DNA of 64,000 nt from positions 186,001 to 250,000 of the forward strand of contig NZ_CAJNBJ010000016.1 in NCBI RefSeq assembly GCF_905220995.1, written 5' to 3'. Numbering within the stretch: the first letter of the stretch is position 1; each line of letters starts with the position of its first letter. Shown here in pieces: positions 17,459 through 25,956 of the stretch. The notes under the pieces are model-generated. The model made no database searches and was not told where the DNA came from. It worked only from the letters and a program-made list of their open reading frames with translations. The position numbers were made by a program, and so were the translations under genes. Source of the DNA: Nitrospira defluvii (lineage in GTDB: Bacteria > Nitrospirota > Nitrospiria > Nitrospirales > Nitrospiraceae).

Positions 17459-17782
17459 TCATGTCCGGCCGAGTTGGGCCTTCGCTGCCTGGCTCATCAT
17501 GTCCGGCTTCCAAGGTGGGTCCCATACCAGATCGACGTCGACCGAGCGCGCCTCAGACAACTCGCGCAAGATCGCCGAATGCACCATCTCCATCAATAGC
17601 TCTTCCATCGGGCAGGCAGGGGTGGTCATCGTCATGGTGACATGCACCTGACCATCACGCACCTCGCTGCCATAGACCAACCCCAGGTCGACAATGTTGA
17701 TCCCCAACTCGGGATCCACCACTTGACGCAGGGCCTCCGTCACCCGAGGGTCTGCTCCTGTTCCGTACTTCTCTGTGGTCAT
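17459..17782 (-). CDS. DUF59 / metal-sulfur cluster assembly factor (PaaD/SufT-like)
   Basis: A 107-residue protein; ATG at 17782 follows GGGAG. The signature DPELGINIVDLGLVYG and the motif TTPACPMEELL, with the conserved Cys, are diagnostic of DUF59. These proteins assist Fe-S cluster maturation or delivery. It is downstream of the NnrS-like and hemerythrin genes, a common arrangement in organisms coping with NO, where cluster repair is needed. A role in repairing nitrosylated clusters is inference. Confidence 0.88.
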   Translation of the reverse strand: MTTEKYGTGADPRVTEALRQVVDPELGINIVDLGLVYGSEVRDGQVHVTMTMTTPACPMEELLMEMVHSAILRELSEARSVDVDLVWDPPWKPDMMSQAAKAQLGRT

Positions 17783-17841
17783 CCAACGCTCCCTTGTGCT
17801 GGGCACGACACCATTTTCACCATCTTTCACCATCGTCCGCA

Positions 17842-18942
17842 TCAGGTCGGCGCGCGAGTCGTGGTACCGGGCCGCTCCGGCAGGCTCCCCAACGCCGTGA
17901 CCGTATTCGCAAGAAACAGCACCAGCGTGACGGCATTCAGCAACCCGCCGATCTGACGTCCCGCACCCCACCCGGCCGCGTCACCGGCCAGCCGCATCAG
18001 CAACGTCGTGTGCAACAGCACCACATGCGCATAAAACAACGGACGATACGCCATCCGCGCGCCGAGCACCGACGGAAAGATGATCGGCGCATGGGCAAAG
18101 ATCATCGCGAACACGAAGCCCAGAAAAAACGCGTGCAAGATGACGTCGTACTGTGGGCCCACCGGCACACCGCCATAGATCAAGGCCGCCAACCCGCTTA
18201 TGCCTAACCAGGCGTAGCCACTGAGCAGGCAGACGGCGATGAAGCGCGTCAGCCCGGTTTGCCGGACCGTTCTCCTGGCAATGTCATGACGACCTAACCA
18301 CAGGGCCAGGCCGATAAACCCCGCACCGGCCAGACGAACCCCGGCGTCGAACGACCCTTCCAACAGGAGCAGCCCACTCAGAAGAAGTCCCACCAGGAAC
18401 AGAAACACCGCCTGAGCCCCTCTCGGCACCTGCTGCAACCGGGCCAGCTCCAACCGTTCACCGGCAATGGTGATGAGTAGAAAGGCCGCCCACCAGAAGA
18501 CGACCAGAAAGACGGGCCGACCGAGAAACCAGAGCAGATTGCCTAACAGCCACACGACGGCACCAACGCCCATCGTCGATGTGTACAGTGCCGGATGCCG
18601 ACGGATGATGGCCGCGAAGATCACAACCAGACCTGCACTGCCGCCCAGCATCAACAGTTGTGCCGCGACCAGTGGACCGCCTGCGACCAAGACCAGAGCG
18701 CCAAGACCAGTGAGTAGCGGCGCCGCATAGGCCCAAGGTTGGCCGAGAGCCACCGCGCGCTCCAGACTGATCAATGTCCCGAGAAAGCCTGAGACCATCA
18801 GCGGCCCATGCAAAGACGAGAAGTCCGGACGAGGGAGCGGAACATTCCAGCCGAGACGGGCGAGTCCGGCCCAGACCCCCGTCAGCAAGGCCATCATGCC
18901 GAGTGCGAGCAGCGGGAGCCGTCGCGGGTGGCGGATCGTCAT
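17842..18942 (-). CDS. NnrS-like multi-helix membrane protein
   Basis: A 366-residue protein with about twelve hydrophobic helices. ATG at 18942 is preferred for its GAAGGGG site; a start at 18978 would overlap the hemerythrin gene. Conserved-looking blocks include HGPLMVSGFLGTLISLERAV near the N-terminus and HAFFLGFVFAMIFAHAPIIF near residue 270. His and membrane placement resemble NnrS, a haem/copper membrane protein tied to nitric oxide tolerance. Similarity is by pattern, so related but uncharacterised members remain possible. Neighbours (hemerythrin, DUF59) support a nitrosative-stress role. Confidence 0.65.
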   Translation of the reverse strand: MTIRHPRRLPLLALGMMALLTGVWAGLARLGWNVPLPRPDFSSLHGPLMVSGFLGTLISLERAVALGQPWAYAAPLLTGLGALVLVAGGPLVAAQLLMLGGSAGLVVIFAAIIRRHPALYTSTMGVGAVVWLLGNLLWFLGRPVFLVVFWWAAFLLITIAGERLELARLQQVPRGAQAVFLFLVGLLLSGLLLLEGSFDAGVRLAGAGFIGLALWLGRHDIARRTVRQTGLTRFIAVCLLSGYAWLGISGLAALIYGGVPVGPQYDVILHAFFLGFVFAMIFAHAPIIFPSVLGARMAYRPLFYAHVVLLHTTLLMRLAGDAAGWGAGRQIGGLLNAVTLVLFLANTVTALGSLPERPGTTTRAPT

Positions 18943-18964
18943 CGTGTCGGCCCCTTCCGCACTG

Positions 18965-19513
18965 TCATCGTGGCTCAATCACGTCAAGCGCAGCGATCGG
19001 TTCCAGGCGATACCCCGCCCGAGCCAACGCACCCTCTAGGGTTTTCCTCACCGCCGGGCTGTCGGAATGCCGCATGACGATCGGAAGCGGCGCGGCCTGC
19101 AGGGCAGCCAGCAGCGGTTCCATCTCTGCAGTCGGCAACTGGTCGCAGAGGGAGTAGAGTCCCTCGGGACCTTCTTCCAATCGATTGTGGTCCGAGAGGA
19201 TCCGGCGAATCGTCGCCAGGATCTGAGGCGTCGGGGTGGGCATGAGCAAAGTCGCCAGCGCACCATGGTCGAGCCGTAGCTTTGCCGCCACCGGCAACGG
19301 GGCCCCGCCACGCCAGCGCTGCACCGCAGGCAACAACAGCTTTTCTTCCATGCCGATGTGCCTGAGCAGTCCTGCGCGAAATTGATCGTAGGTTGTCTGA
19401 TCAATCTGATCGGCAGTGGCTGCCGACGAGCACAACAGCCCGTCCAGTCGTCGGTGATCCTCTGCCAGCAAGGTCGTGATGGGTCCCGGCCGTTCCTTGT
19501 CTGCCTCTGCCAT
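18965..19513 (-). CDS. Hemerythrin HHE-domain protein with DUF2249-like tail
   Basis: A 182-residue protein from ATG 19513 (GGAAG eight bases upstream; the frame extends to 19552). Residues 15-130 hold hemerythrin-like helices: AEDHRRLDGLL, LLRHIGMEEKLLLPAV, RLDHGALATLL and ILSDHNRLEEGPEGLY, giving the His/Glu ligands for a di-iron site. The tail (LPIVMRHSDSPAVRKTLEGAL) is short and may bind a partner. Such proteins sense or scavenge O2 or NO, or protect Fe-S clusters. First gene of the hemerythrin-NnrS-DUF59 set, 22 bases before the NnrS-like start. Confidence 0.82.
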   Translation of the reverse strand: MAEADKERPGPITTLLAEDHRRLDGLLCSSAATADQIDQTTYDQFRAGLLRHIGMEEKLLLPAVQRWRGGAPLPVAAKLRLDHGALATLLMPTPTPQILATIRRILSDHNRLEEGPEGLYSLCDQLPTAEMEPLLAALQAAPLPIVMRHSDSPAVRKTLEGALARAGYRLEPIAALDVIEPR

Positions 19514-19690
19514 CCCTTGGCTTCCGTCGTACGCTCGACTCGCTGGTCTCATGACCGGTTCGCTCGCCCCTTCATCAGCGACAGACCCTACTGCCTGATG
19601 GGCAGACTGTCAACGTTCCAGACGGGGAAGCGAGAAGGATGATCCAACGAGGCGAAAGGCTGGGAGGAGGCAGCCGGACCAACGAGCCGG

Positions 19691-21163
19691 TCATCCACGA
19701 CCAGGTGGTACCGCACCGGTCGCTGGGACTGCTGGTCCTCGCGTTCTCGGCGCCTGTCCCGGCTGCTGTTGCGCCATGTCCAGCGGTGACCATCCGCCAC
19801 CCAGCGCTTTGTAGAGTTGAACCACGGACACCAGTTGCAACCGGTGGGTGCCGGTCAGAGCCAGTTCCGCCTCAAACAAATTGCGTTGCGCAACCAGCAC
19901 ATCAAGGTAATTGGCCAGCCCGCCCTTGTAGCGAAGATTCGCCAGCCGCAAGGCCGACCGTAAGGCGTCGACCTGTTGCGCCTGCGCGTCCCGCTGTTCC
20001 CGCGCCGTACGCACCGCGACCAGGGCATCCTCCACTTCACGAAACGCGACCAGCACCGCCTGTTCGTATCGCGCCAGCACCTCCCGGCTCTGGGCCTCGG
20101 CTGCATCCTGCTGAAAGCCAAGAATTTGCGCATTCAGCAACGGCCCCGCCACACCCGGCCCGACGACTCCGAACGCCGTCTCGTTGGCAACCAGTCGTGA
20201 CAATTGCGGACTGGCCACACCAAGAATGCCCGTGATACTCAGCTTCGGAAATCGATCCGCCTTGGCCACACCGATCCTTGCCGTGGCCGCAGCCAACTCC
20301 TGTTCGGCCTGTACCAGGTCCGGTCGGCGCTGGAGTAATTCCGATGGAAGCCCCGCAGGGACTTCCGGCGGCAACACCTGCTCCGTCAGGGAACGTCCCC
20401 GCGCCACCTGCCCCGGCGGCCGCCCAAGCAAAAGGCTCAGCTGGTTCTCCTTCTGTACCATCTGTCTGGTCAACTCCGCCGCCCGAGCCGCAGCGTTGGC
20501 CCGTTCCGCCTCGAATTGATCCGCGTCGATGCGCGAAATCATGCCCTGCCGCAATCGGGCCTCGGCAATCCGGACCGATTCCTCCCAGGACTTCAGCGTG
20601 CGTTGTGCGACGCCGAGCTGCATATCGAACTGCAGCAACTCAAAATAGGCCTCCGCCACACCACTCACGAGTTGCAGCACCACCGCGCGCCGGGCTTCTT
20701 CCCTGGCTAACAGGTCTCCCCTCGCGGCTTCATTCGAGCGGCGAACCCGTCCCCAGATATCCATCTCCCAGGACAAATTTCCCTGCAGATAGTAGTTGAA
20801 TGGATTGGGGAACCCTGGAAATAGAAAGTTCGCCTTGCGACCGAAGGAGGGCGCATTGGCCGTGACATCGGCCTTCGGGGCAAAATCCATTTTTGAAATG
20901 AACAGGCGCGATTGGAATTCCTCGACGGACGCCACCGCCCGCTGCAGGTCCTTGTTCTCCGCGAGTGCGATGCGAATGAGGCGGCGCAGTTCCTCATCCT
21001 GCAACAGGTCCCACCAGGGAAGATTGGCGAAGGACTCCGTTTCCTGAGCCGAGACCGCCATTCGAAAACCGTTCGGCACCTGCAGGTCCGGACGTGAGTA
21101 GTCGGGGCCGACCGCACAGCCGGTCAACACAACGAGCCCGATGATGAAGGCGACAATACGCAT
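19691..21163 (-). CDS. RND efflux outer-membrane factor 2, NodT/OprM family lipoprotein
   Basis: A 490-residue TolC-family lipoprotein. Signal peptide MRIVAFIIGLVVLTGC, lipidated at Cys16, then AVGPDYSRP. Both OEP repeats are present (SWEMDIWGRVRRSNEAARG; RRPDLVQAEQELAAATARIG). It is strikingly similar to the factor at 4441-5883 over nearly the whole chain and also at nucleotide level, pointing to a fairly recent duplication. The extra C-terminal tail (about 25 residues rich in Gly, Pro and Gln) is unique to this copy. Last gene of the second RND operon, after the STAS gene. Confidence 0.92.
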   Translation of the reverse strand: MRIVAFIIGLVVLTGCAVGPDYSRPDLQVPNGFRMAVSAQETESFANLPWWDLLQDEELRRLIRIALAENKDLQRAVASVEEFQSRLFISKMDFAPKADVTANAPSFGRKANFLFPGFPNPFNYYLQGNLSWEMDIWGRVRRSNEAARGDLLAREEARRAVVLQLVSGVAEAYFELLQFDMQLGVAQRTLKSWEESVRIAEARLRQGMISRIDADQFEAERANAAARAAELTRQMVQKENQLSLLLGRPPGQVARGRSLTEQVLPPEVPAGLPSELLQRRPDLVQAEQELAAATARIGVAKADRFPKLSITGILGVASPQLSRLVANETAFGVVGPGVAGPLLNAQILGFQQDAAEAQSREVLARYEQAVLVAFREVEDALVAVRTAREQRDAQAQQVDALRSALRLANLRYKGGLANYLDVLVAQRNLFEAELALTGTHRLQLVSVVQLYKALGGGWSPLDMAQQQPGQAPRTRGPAVPATGAVPPGRG

Positions 21164-21175
21164 GATCTACCAATC

Positions 21176-21481
21176 CTATGCGGGATCACACTGGCCGGAC
21201 GCCCCGACCGGTCCCGTCCCGGTGATTTCACCCACGATGTGCCTGGTGCAGCAGCCATGGGCGATCAAGGCCGCGCCTTCCCGCCACATCCTGGCCAACA
21301 GGGCCTTGCCCTCCTCCGAAATGAACGTGATGCCGACCAATTCCACGACGGGGGCGAACATCCCGGATTGCCGCACGGTTTGCCACACCCGTTCCAGTTC
21401 CGTCACCCAAGGCCCGCTCAAACTTCCCTCCAGGGTCAGACGAGCGGAATCTCCTGTCTGCTCCGACGTAATCTTCAGCAT
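21176..21481 (-). CDS. STAS-domain protein inside an RND operon
   Basis: A 101-residue protein; ATG at 21481 has GGAG five bases upstream. Its sequence MLKITSEQTGDSARLTLEGSL, then APVVELVGITFISEEGKALL, matches the STAS fold of anti-sigma-factor antagonists. The usual phosphorylated Ser lies in the D-S/T-S loop; here it reads TFISEEG, so Ser is present in a shifted context. It lies between the pump and outer-membrane factor genes with gaps of about 10 and 12 bases. That placement suggests co-production and possibly a regulatory link to the pump. Confidence 0.8.
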   Translation of the reverse strand: MLKITSEQTGDSARLTLEGSLSGPWVTELERVWQTVRQSGMFAPVVELVGITFISEEGKALLARMWREGAALIAHGCCTRHIVGEITGTGPVGASGQCDPA

Positions 21482-21491
21482 GGTTCTCCAT

Positions 21492-24400
21492 TCACCCCTT
21501 TGCACCGGCAAGCTGCAAGCTAGGCTCCTCCGCGGCTTCAAGCTCCTCCACCGGCTGATGTCGCGTCGCGATCAACGAATAGAACACCGGCACGACAAAC
21601 AGCGTAAACAGCGTCCCGACCGTCATGCCTGTGACCAGGACCATCCCGATACTGTTCCGCGCCGCCGCACCTGGCCCCGACACCAACACCAACGGCAGAT
21701 GGCCGAACACCGTCGCCGCCGAGGTCATCAACACCGGCCGCAGTCTCGTCATGGCCGCTTCACGCAATGCTGCCGTCTTGGACAGGCCGCGCGCTTGCAA
21801 CGTGTTTGCGAATTCCACGATGAGAATGCCGTTCTTCGCGATCAACCCCACCAGCGTAATCAAGCCGACTTGCGAATAGATGTTGATCGTGGTCAGATCC
21901 AAAAAACTGAACACCAGCGCCCCGGAGATGGCCAACGGCACCGAGCCCAGCAGCACAATCAGCGGATCGCGAAAACTCTTGAACTGCGCGGCGAGCACCA
22001 GATAAATCAGCACGACTGCAAAGCCCAGCGTCACGATCAGCGCCGACCCCTCATGCCTGATCTGGCGCGATTCGCCGGCATAATCAAGCGTCGCGCGAGA
22101 ACCGGCGGCGGCCGCGGCAGCTGTTTCCAGCACGCGCAACGCTTCGTCCTTCGTTACTCCCGGTTTCACGCCGCCGAAGATGCGAACTGCATTGCGTTGC
22201 TGAAAACGATTCAAGGTTCGTGGAGCCGTGCTGGTCTCAATGCGCGTAAACGTCGAGACCGGGACCAACTGCCCGCCGGGCGTCTTGATCTTCAAGTCAA
22301 GCAGCGGGTCGAGTGTCGCCCGATCCTTGTCGCCGATCTGCGGGATGACCTTGTAGCTCCGGTCATAGAAATTGAACCGGTTCACATAGGCGCCGCCGAG
22401 CAACGTGCCCAACTCCTGACCGACACGGGCCAGATCGAATCCTAAGTCGGCCAGCCGTTCCCGATCGATCACGACCCGAGCCTCGGGCAAATCGATCTTG
22501 AGGTCCGTATCGACGTAAAGGAATTTTCCGCTCTGCCAACCGGCCCCCAGCACGGCCCCTGTGGTTTCCAGCAACTGCTCGGCAGGCAACTGACTTTCCA
22601 GGATCAGTTCGACATCATACTGTCCTGGCGTCGGCAGCGGCGGATCGAGCCGCGGGAACACCCGCAGCCCGGGGATTTGCGACACGGCGCCATACACCTC
22701 GCCGTACATCAGCTCGGTTGAACGTGTCCGTTCGCGCCAATCTTTCGCCACCAATCCGCCGAACCCGCCCCAGGATGACGTCAGCGACCAGGTAAAGCGC
22801 GCCTCGGGAAACGCTCGAAGCGCCTCGATGACCTTCAAGGAATCCCGATTCGTGGCGGCCACCGTCGAATCCGGCGCCGCTTCGAGAAACAGGCTGATGT
22901 GACTCTGATCTTCCACCGGCGCCAACTCCTGCCGCGAGAACTGGTACAGCGGCCAGGCGGCCAGCATCACCAACAAGGCCGCGACGACGATCGTCCAACG
23001 CATCTCCAACGCACCGTCAAGCAAGCGACCGTACCCCGCGCGCGTGGCATCGAAGACCCGATTCACCAACTTGGTCAATCGCCCTTCCTTGCCTTCAGGA
23101 TGGACAAAGTACGAACTCATCACCGGCGAAAGCGTGATCGCCACCACGCCGGACAGGACCACGGCGGCGGCCAGCGTCATCGCAAACTCCAAGAACAACG
23201 ACCCGGTCAGGCCTCCTTGAAACCCGATCGGAGCGTAGACAGCGGCCAGCGTGATCGTCATGGCGATAATGGGGCCGACGAGCTCGCGCGACCCCAGCAA
23301 CGCGGCCTGCATGCGGGACTTTCCTTCGCGCACGTGCCGCTCGACGTTCTCCACGACCACGATGGCATCGTCCACCACCAAGCCCACCGACAACACAATG
23401 GCGAGAATCGTCAACAGATTCAGGCTGAAGCCGAACGCATACATGAAGATCGCCGCGCCGACCAACGACACCGGCATGGCCACCAGCGGCACCAAGGCCG
23501 TCCGCACCGAACCCATGAACAGAAAGACCACCGTGGCCACGATCAGAATCGTTTCACCGAGCGTCTTGGTGATTTCCGCCAAGGCGCTCCGCATGAACAT
23601 GGTGCCGTCCCACACCAACTGCATATCGATGTCCTTCGGCAGGGTGGGACGAATCCGGTCCATCTCCTCCCGCAGCCGGTGGGCGACCTCGATCTCATTC
23701 GAACCCACCAGTGGCCAGATGCCGAGATACACCCCTTCCGTGCGGTTGTACTTGGCGACCATCTCGGCTTCCTCAGCCCCGTTCTCCACTCGCGCGACAT
23801 CTCTCAGCCGCACGATGGCCCCGCCGCGATCCGTGACGATGAGGTCTTCGAACTCTTCAGTACTCCGCAGATCCGTGTTTGCCAGGAGATTGACCTGCAC
23901 GAGGTTGCCCTTCGTCCGACCGACGGCAGCCAGGTAGTTGTTCCGCCGCAACGCCGCTTGCACGTCGCCGGGCGAGAGGTTGTACGCCGCGAGACGGTCC
24001 GGATCGATCCAGACACGCATGGCGATCTGGCGCCCGCCTTCGATGGTCACGCGTTGCACACCGGTCAGGGTGGCGAATTGCGGCTGGAGCGACCGCAGCA
24101 GCCAGTCGGTCAAGGCCGGGACGGTGCGCTCCGGTGACGTGAAGCTCAGATAAAACGAGGCATAGGGACGATCCGCCCGTTGCACCTCGACCGCAGGTGG
24201 CTCCGCCTCAGACGGCAGCTCCGACCGGACCTGTTGAAGCCGCGCCGTCACTTCGGCCAGCGCCGCCGTGCTGCTATGATTGAGCTTCAGATGAACCGTC
24301 ACGGTACTCATCCCGGCACGGCTGGTGGACTCCAAATAGTCGACGCCGCTGATGGCCGACACCACCCGTTCGATCGGCGTGGTCAGAAACCCCCGCACCG

Positions 24401-24575
24401 TCTCGGCACTGGCCCCGTAATAGACCGTGGTGATGATGATCGACGAGCTTTCGATCTTGGGATATTGCTGCACCGGGAGCGTGGTCAGTGCGCGCCAGCC
24501 GACGAGCACGATGACCAGGTTGATCACCACGGCCAACACCGGGTGCTTGATGAAGACATCGGTAAACGAACGCAT
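21492..24575 (-). CDS. RND efflux pump 2, HAE1 family inner-membrane transporter
   Basis: A 1027-residue transporter. ATG at 24575 follows AGAGG; a GTG at 24596 overlaps the adaptor's stop and is the alternative. The family start FTDVFIKHPVLAVVINLVIV, TM4 relay VGLVVDDAIVVVENVERHV and TM10 IAKNGILIVEFANTL are intact, so proton coupling should work. It is well diverged from pump 1, unlike the outer-membrane factors, so the two operons probably export different compounds. It ends with LQLAGAKG, ten bases before the STAS gene. Confidence 0.94.
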   Translation of the reverse strand: MRSFTDVFIKHPVLAVVINLVIVLVGWRALTTLPVQQYPKIESSSIIITTVYYGASAETVRGFLTTPIERVVSAISGVDYLESTSRAGMSTVTVHLKLNHSSTAALAEVTARLQQVRSELPSEAEPPAVEVQRADRPYASFYLSFTSPERTVPALTDWLLRSLQPQFATLTGVQRVTIEGGRQIAMRVWIDPDRLAAYNLSPGDVQAALRRNNYLAAVGRTKGNLVQVNLLANTDLRSTEEFEDLIVTDRGGAIVRLRDVARVENGAEEAEMVAKYNRTEGVYLGIWPLVGSNEIEVAHRLREEMDRIRPTLPKDIDMQLVWDGTMFMRSALAEITKTLGETILIVATVVFLFMGSVRTALVPLVAMPVSLVGAAIFMYAFGFSLNLLTILAIVLSVGLVVDDAIVVVENVERHVREGKSRMQAALLGSRELVGPIIAMTITLAAVYAPIGFQGGLTGSLFLEFAMTLAAAVVLSGVVAITLSPVMSSYFVHPEGKEGRLTKLVNRVFDATRAGYGRLLDGALEMRWTIVVAALLVMLAAWPLYQFSRQELAPVEDQSHISLFLEAAPDSTVAATNRDSLKVIEALRAFPEARFTWSLTSSWGGFGGLVAKDWRERTRSTELMYGEVYGAVSQIPGLRVFPRLDPPLPTPGQYDVELILESQLPAEQLLETTGAVLGAGWQSGKFLYVDTDLKIDLPEARVVIDRERLADLGFDLARVGQELGTLLGGAYVNRFNFYDRSYKVIPQIGDKDRATLDPLLDLKIKTPGGQLVPVSTFTRIETSTAPRTLNRFQQRNAVRIFGGVKPGVTKDEALRVLETAAAAAAGSRATLDYAGESRQIRHEGSALIVTLGFAVVLIYLVLAAQFKSFRDPLIVLLGSVPLAISGALVFSFLDLTTINIYSQVGLITLVGLIAKNGILIVEFANTLQARGLSKTAALREAAMTRLRPVLMTSAATVFGHLPLVLVSGPGAAARNSIGMVLVTGMTVGTLFTLFVVPVFYSLIATRHQPVEELEAAEEPSLQLAGAKG

Positions 24576-24592
24576 GGTCGAGCCTCTCTGAC

Positions 24593-25720
24593 TCACGGTT
24601 GTTCCGGCGAACGGGTGGAATCGGACGTGGCGACGGGATCGCCGGCGGCCACGACGAGCACACTGTCACGTAATTTGAACGCACCCGAGGCCGCCACCTG
24701 CTCGCCGGCGGCCAATCCTGCATACACGATGATGTCATCCCCCGACATGGCGCCGCTCTCCACTTGACGGAGGTGCGCGCGTGGTTTGCCCTGTCCGTCA
24801 GGCCCGATCACGAACACCTGGTCACCGCCTGGCCCCTTCCGCAACGCATTGACCGGAATGGCCACTGCGCTACGTGGCGCCCCCACCCGCACCTTGATTC
24901 GCACCGCGGCGCCGGGCACAGGCATCGCGGGAGACCGATCGATCCTGGCGCGGACCATGGCATTGCGCGTCGCGGGATCGATACGGGCGTCCAGCGCCAC
25001 GATCTTGGCTTGAACAGCCGAAGCCTCACCGGCCGGATACACATCCACCAGATCACCGTGCCGCAACCCGGCCGCCACATGCTGCGGCACCGCAAAGTCG
25101 ACATGCACGGCATCATCAATGCCCTGCAGGGTCGTCAGTTGCGTGCCTTCATTCAGATACTGTCCGGGATGGACATCGGCCAGGCCGACCCGGGCACGAA
25201 ACGGTGCGCGAATGGTCTTGCGGGCGATCAAGGCTTTCGTGCGGGCGATTTGAGCCTGCGCGACATCAAGATCCGCCCTGGCACGGTCGACCTCTTCCTG
25301 TGCCGCAGCCAGGTCCTGAGTCAGCGCTCGACGCCGGTCGAGGACCGTGCGCGCCAACACCGCTTGGGCCTGCTGTGCTCGAAGGTCGGCTTCCTCCACT
25401 GACACATCGAGCGCAACCAAGACCGTGCCGGCCTCGACAACCTGGCCCGGAGTGAACCGCACCTGACTCACGGTCCCGGCTAATTCATTGCGCAAAGTAA
25501 TGGAGCGGAGGGCCAATACCGTCCCGATCGAGGTGGACGTTTGGTGGTGATCCACCGCCTTCGCCACCGCAAGGGTGACGACTTCCATCGGCTCCGGCTG
25601 GTTGGCTGATGCGGCGGCTTGGTCCTGGATGCTGCCGTATTTCCACACCCCCAACCCCACCCCGACTCCGATCACCGTCAGCATCAGCAGCGACGATCCA
25701 ATCCACCCACGACGATTCAT
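24593..25720 (-). CDS. RND efflux periplasmic adaptor 2
   Basis: A 375-residue membrane-fusion protein. ATG at 25720 has GGGAGG seven bases upstream; the frame runs to 25765. An N-terminal uncleaved membrane anchor (SSLLMLTVIGVGVGLGVW) replaces the lipobox of adaptor 1. Then come half-lipoyl motif RNELAGTVSQVRFTPGQVVE, a coiled coil rich in Ala, Gln and Arg (residues 90-150), the second half IRAPFRARVGLADVHPGQYL and the barrel domains. First gene of a four-gene operon: adaptor, pump, STAS, outer-membrane factor. Confidence 0.92.
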   Translation of the reverse strand: MNRRGWIGSSLLMLTVIGVGVGLGVWKYGSIQDQAAASANQPEPMEVVTLAVAKAVDHHQTSTSIGTVLALRSITLRNELAGTVSQVRFTPGQVVEAGTVLVALDVSVEEADLRAQQAQAVLARTVLDRRRALTQDLAAAQEEVDRARADLDVAQAQIARTKALIARKTIRAPFRARVGLADVHPGQYLNEGTQLTTLQGIDDAVHVDFAVPQHVAAGLRHGDLVDVYPAGEASAVQAKIVALDARIDPATRNAMVRARIDRSPAMPVPGAAVRIKVRVGAPRSAVAIPVNALRKGPGGDQVFVIGPDGQGKPRAHLRQVESGAMSGDDIIVYAGLAAGEQVAASGAFKLRDSVLVVAAGDPVATSDSTRSPEQP

Positions 25721-25904
25721 GACCATTCCTCCCACCGATACAGATGAACCAGGCGACTCACTCATGTCGCTTACCGAACCATGCTACCCGGTACACAGCA
25801 AACGGCATTCCTGTCGGGCCCATCTCCGCCGCTTCAGCTAACCCACGGCCACTTCGAGACAATTCACGCCACATCTCCTCGAGACCAGGCTTCGATTGGA
25901 ACCT

Positions 25905-25947
25905 GTGCCGAATGCCGGCTGCCTTTCCGTCGGCACCTGCCGAAATA
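25905..25947. repeat. REP-like palindromic element, copy 1
   Basis: A 43-base unit immediately 3' of the TerB/COQ4-like gene. It begins GTGCCGA (25905-25911) and has the complementary TCGGCAC at 25930-25936, giving a 7-base stem with an 18-base loop, then CTGCCGAAATA. A second small dyad, TGCCG-AAATAA-CGGCA, lies at 25938-25953. It matches copy 2 at 28104-28146 in 40 of 43 positions. Confidence 0.6.
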
Positions 25948-25956
25948 ACGGCACGG

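Noticed and set aside
21141-24137. Plus-strand open frames of 434 and 412 codons
   Set aside because: Shadows of the second RND pump; His/Arg/Gln-rich repeats typical of GC-rich antisense frames.
25772-25793. TACCG-N12-CGGTA dyad upstream of the second RND operon
   Set aside because: Only five-base arms and no matching promoter boxes; too weak to list as an operator.
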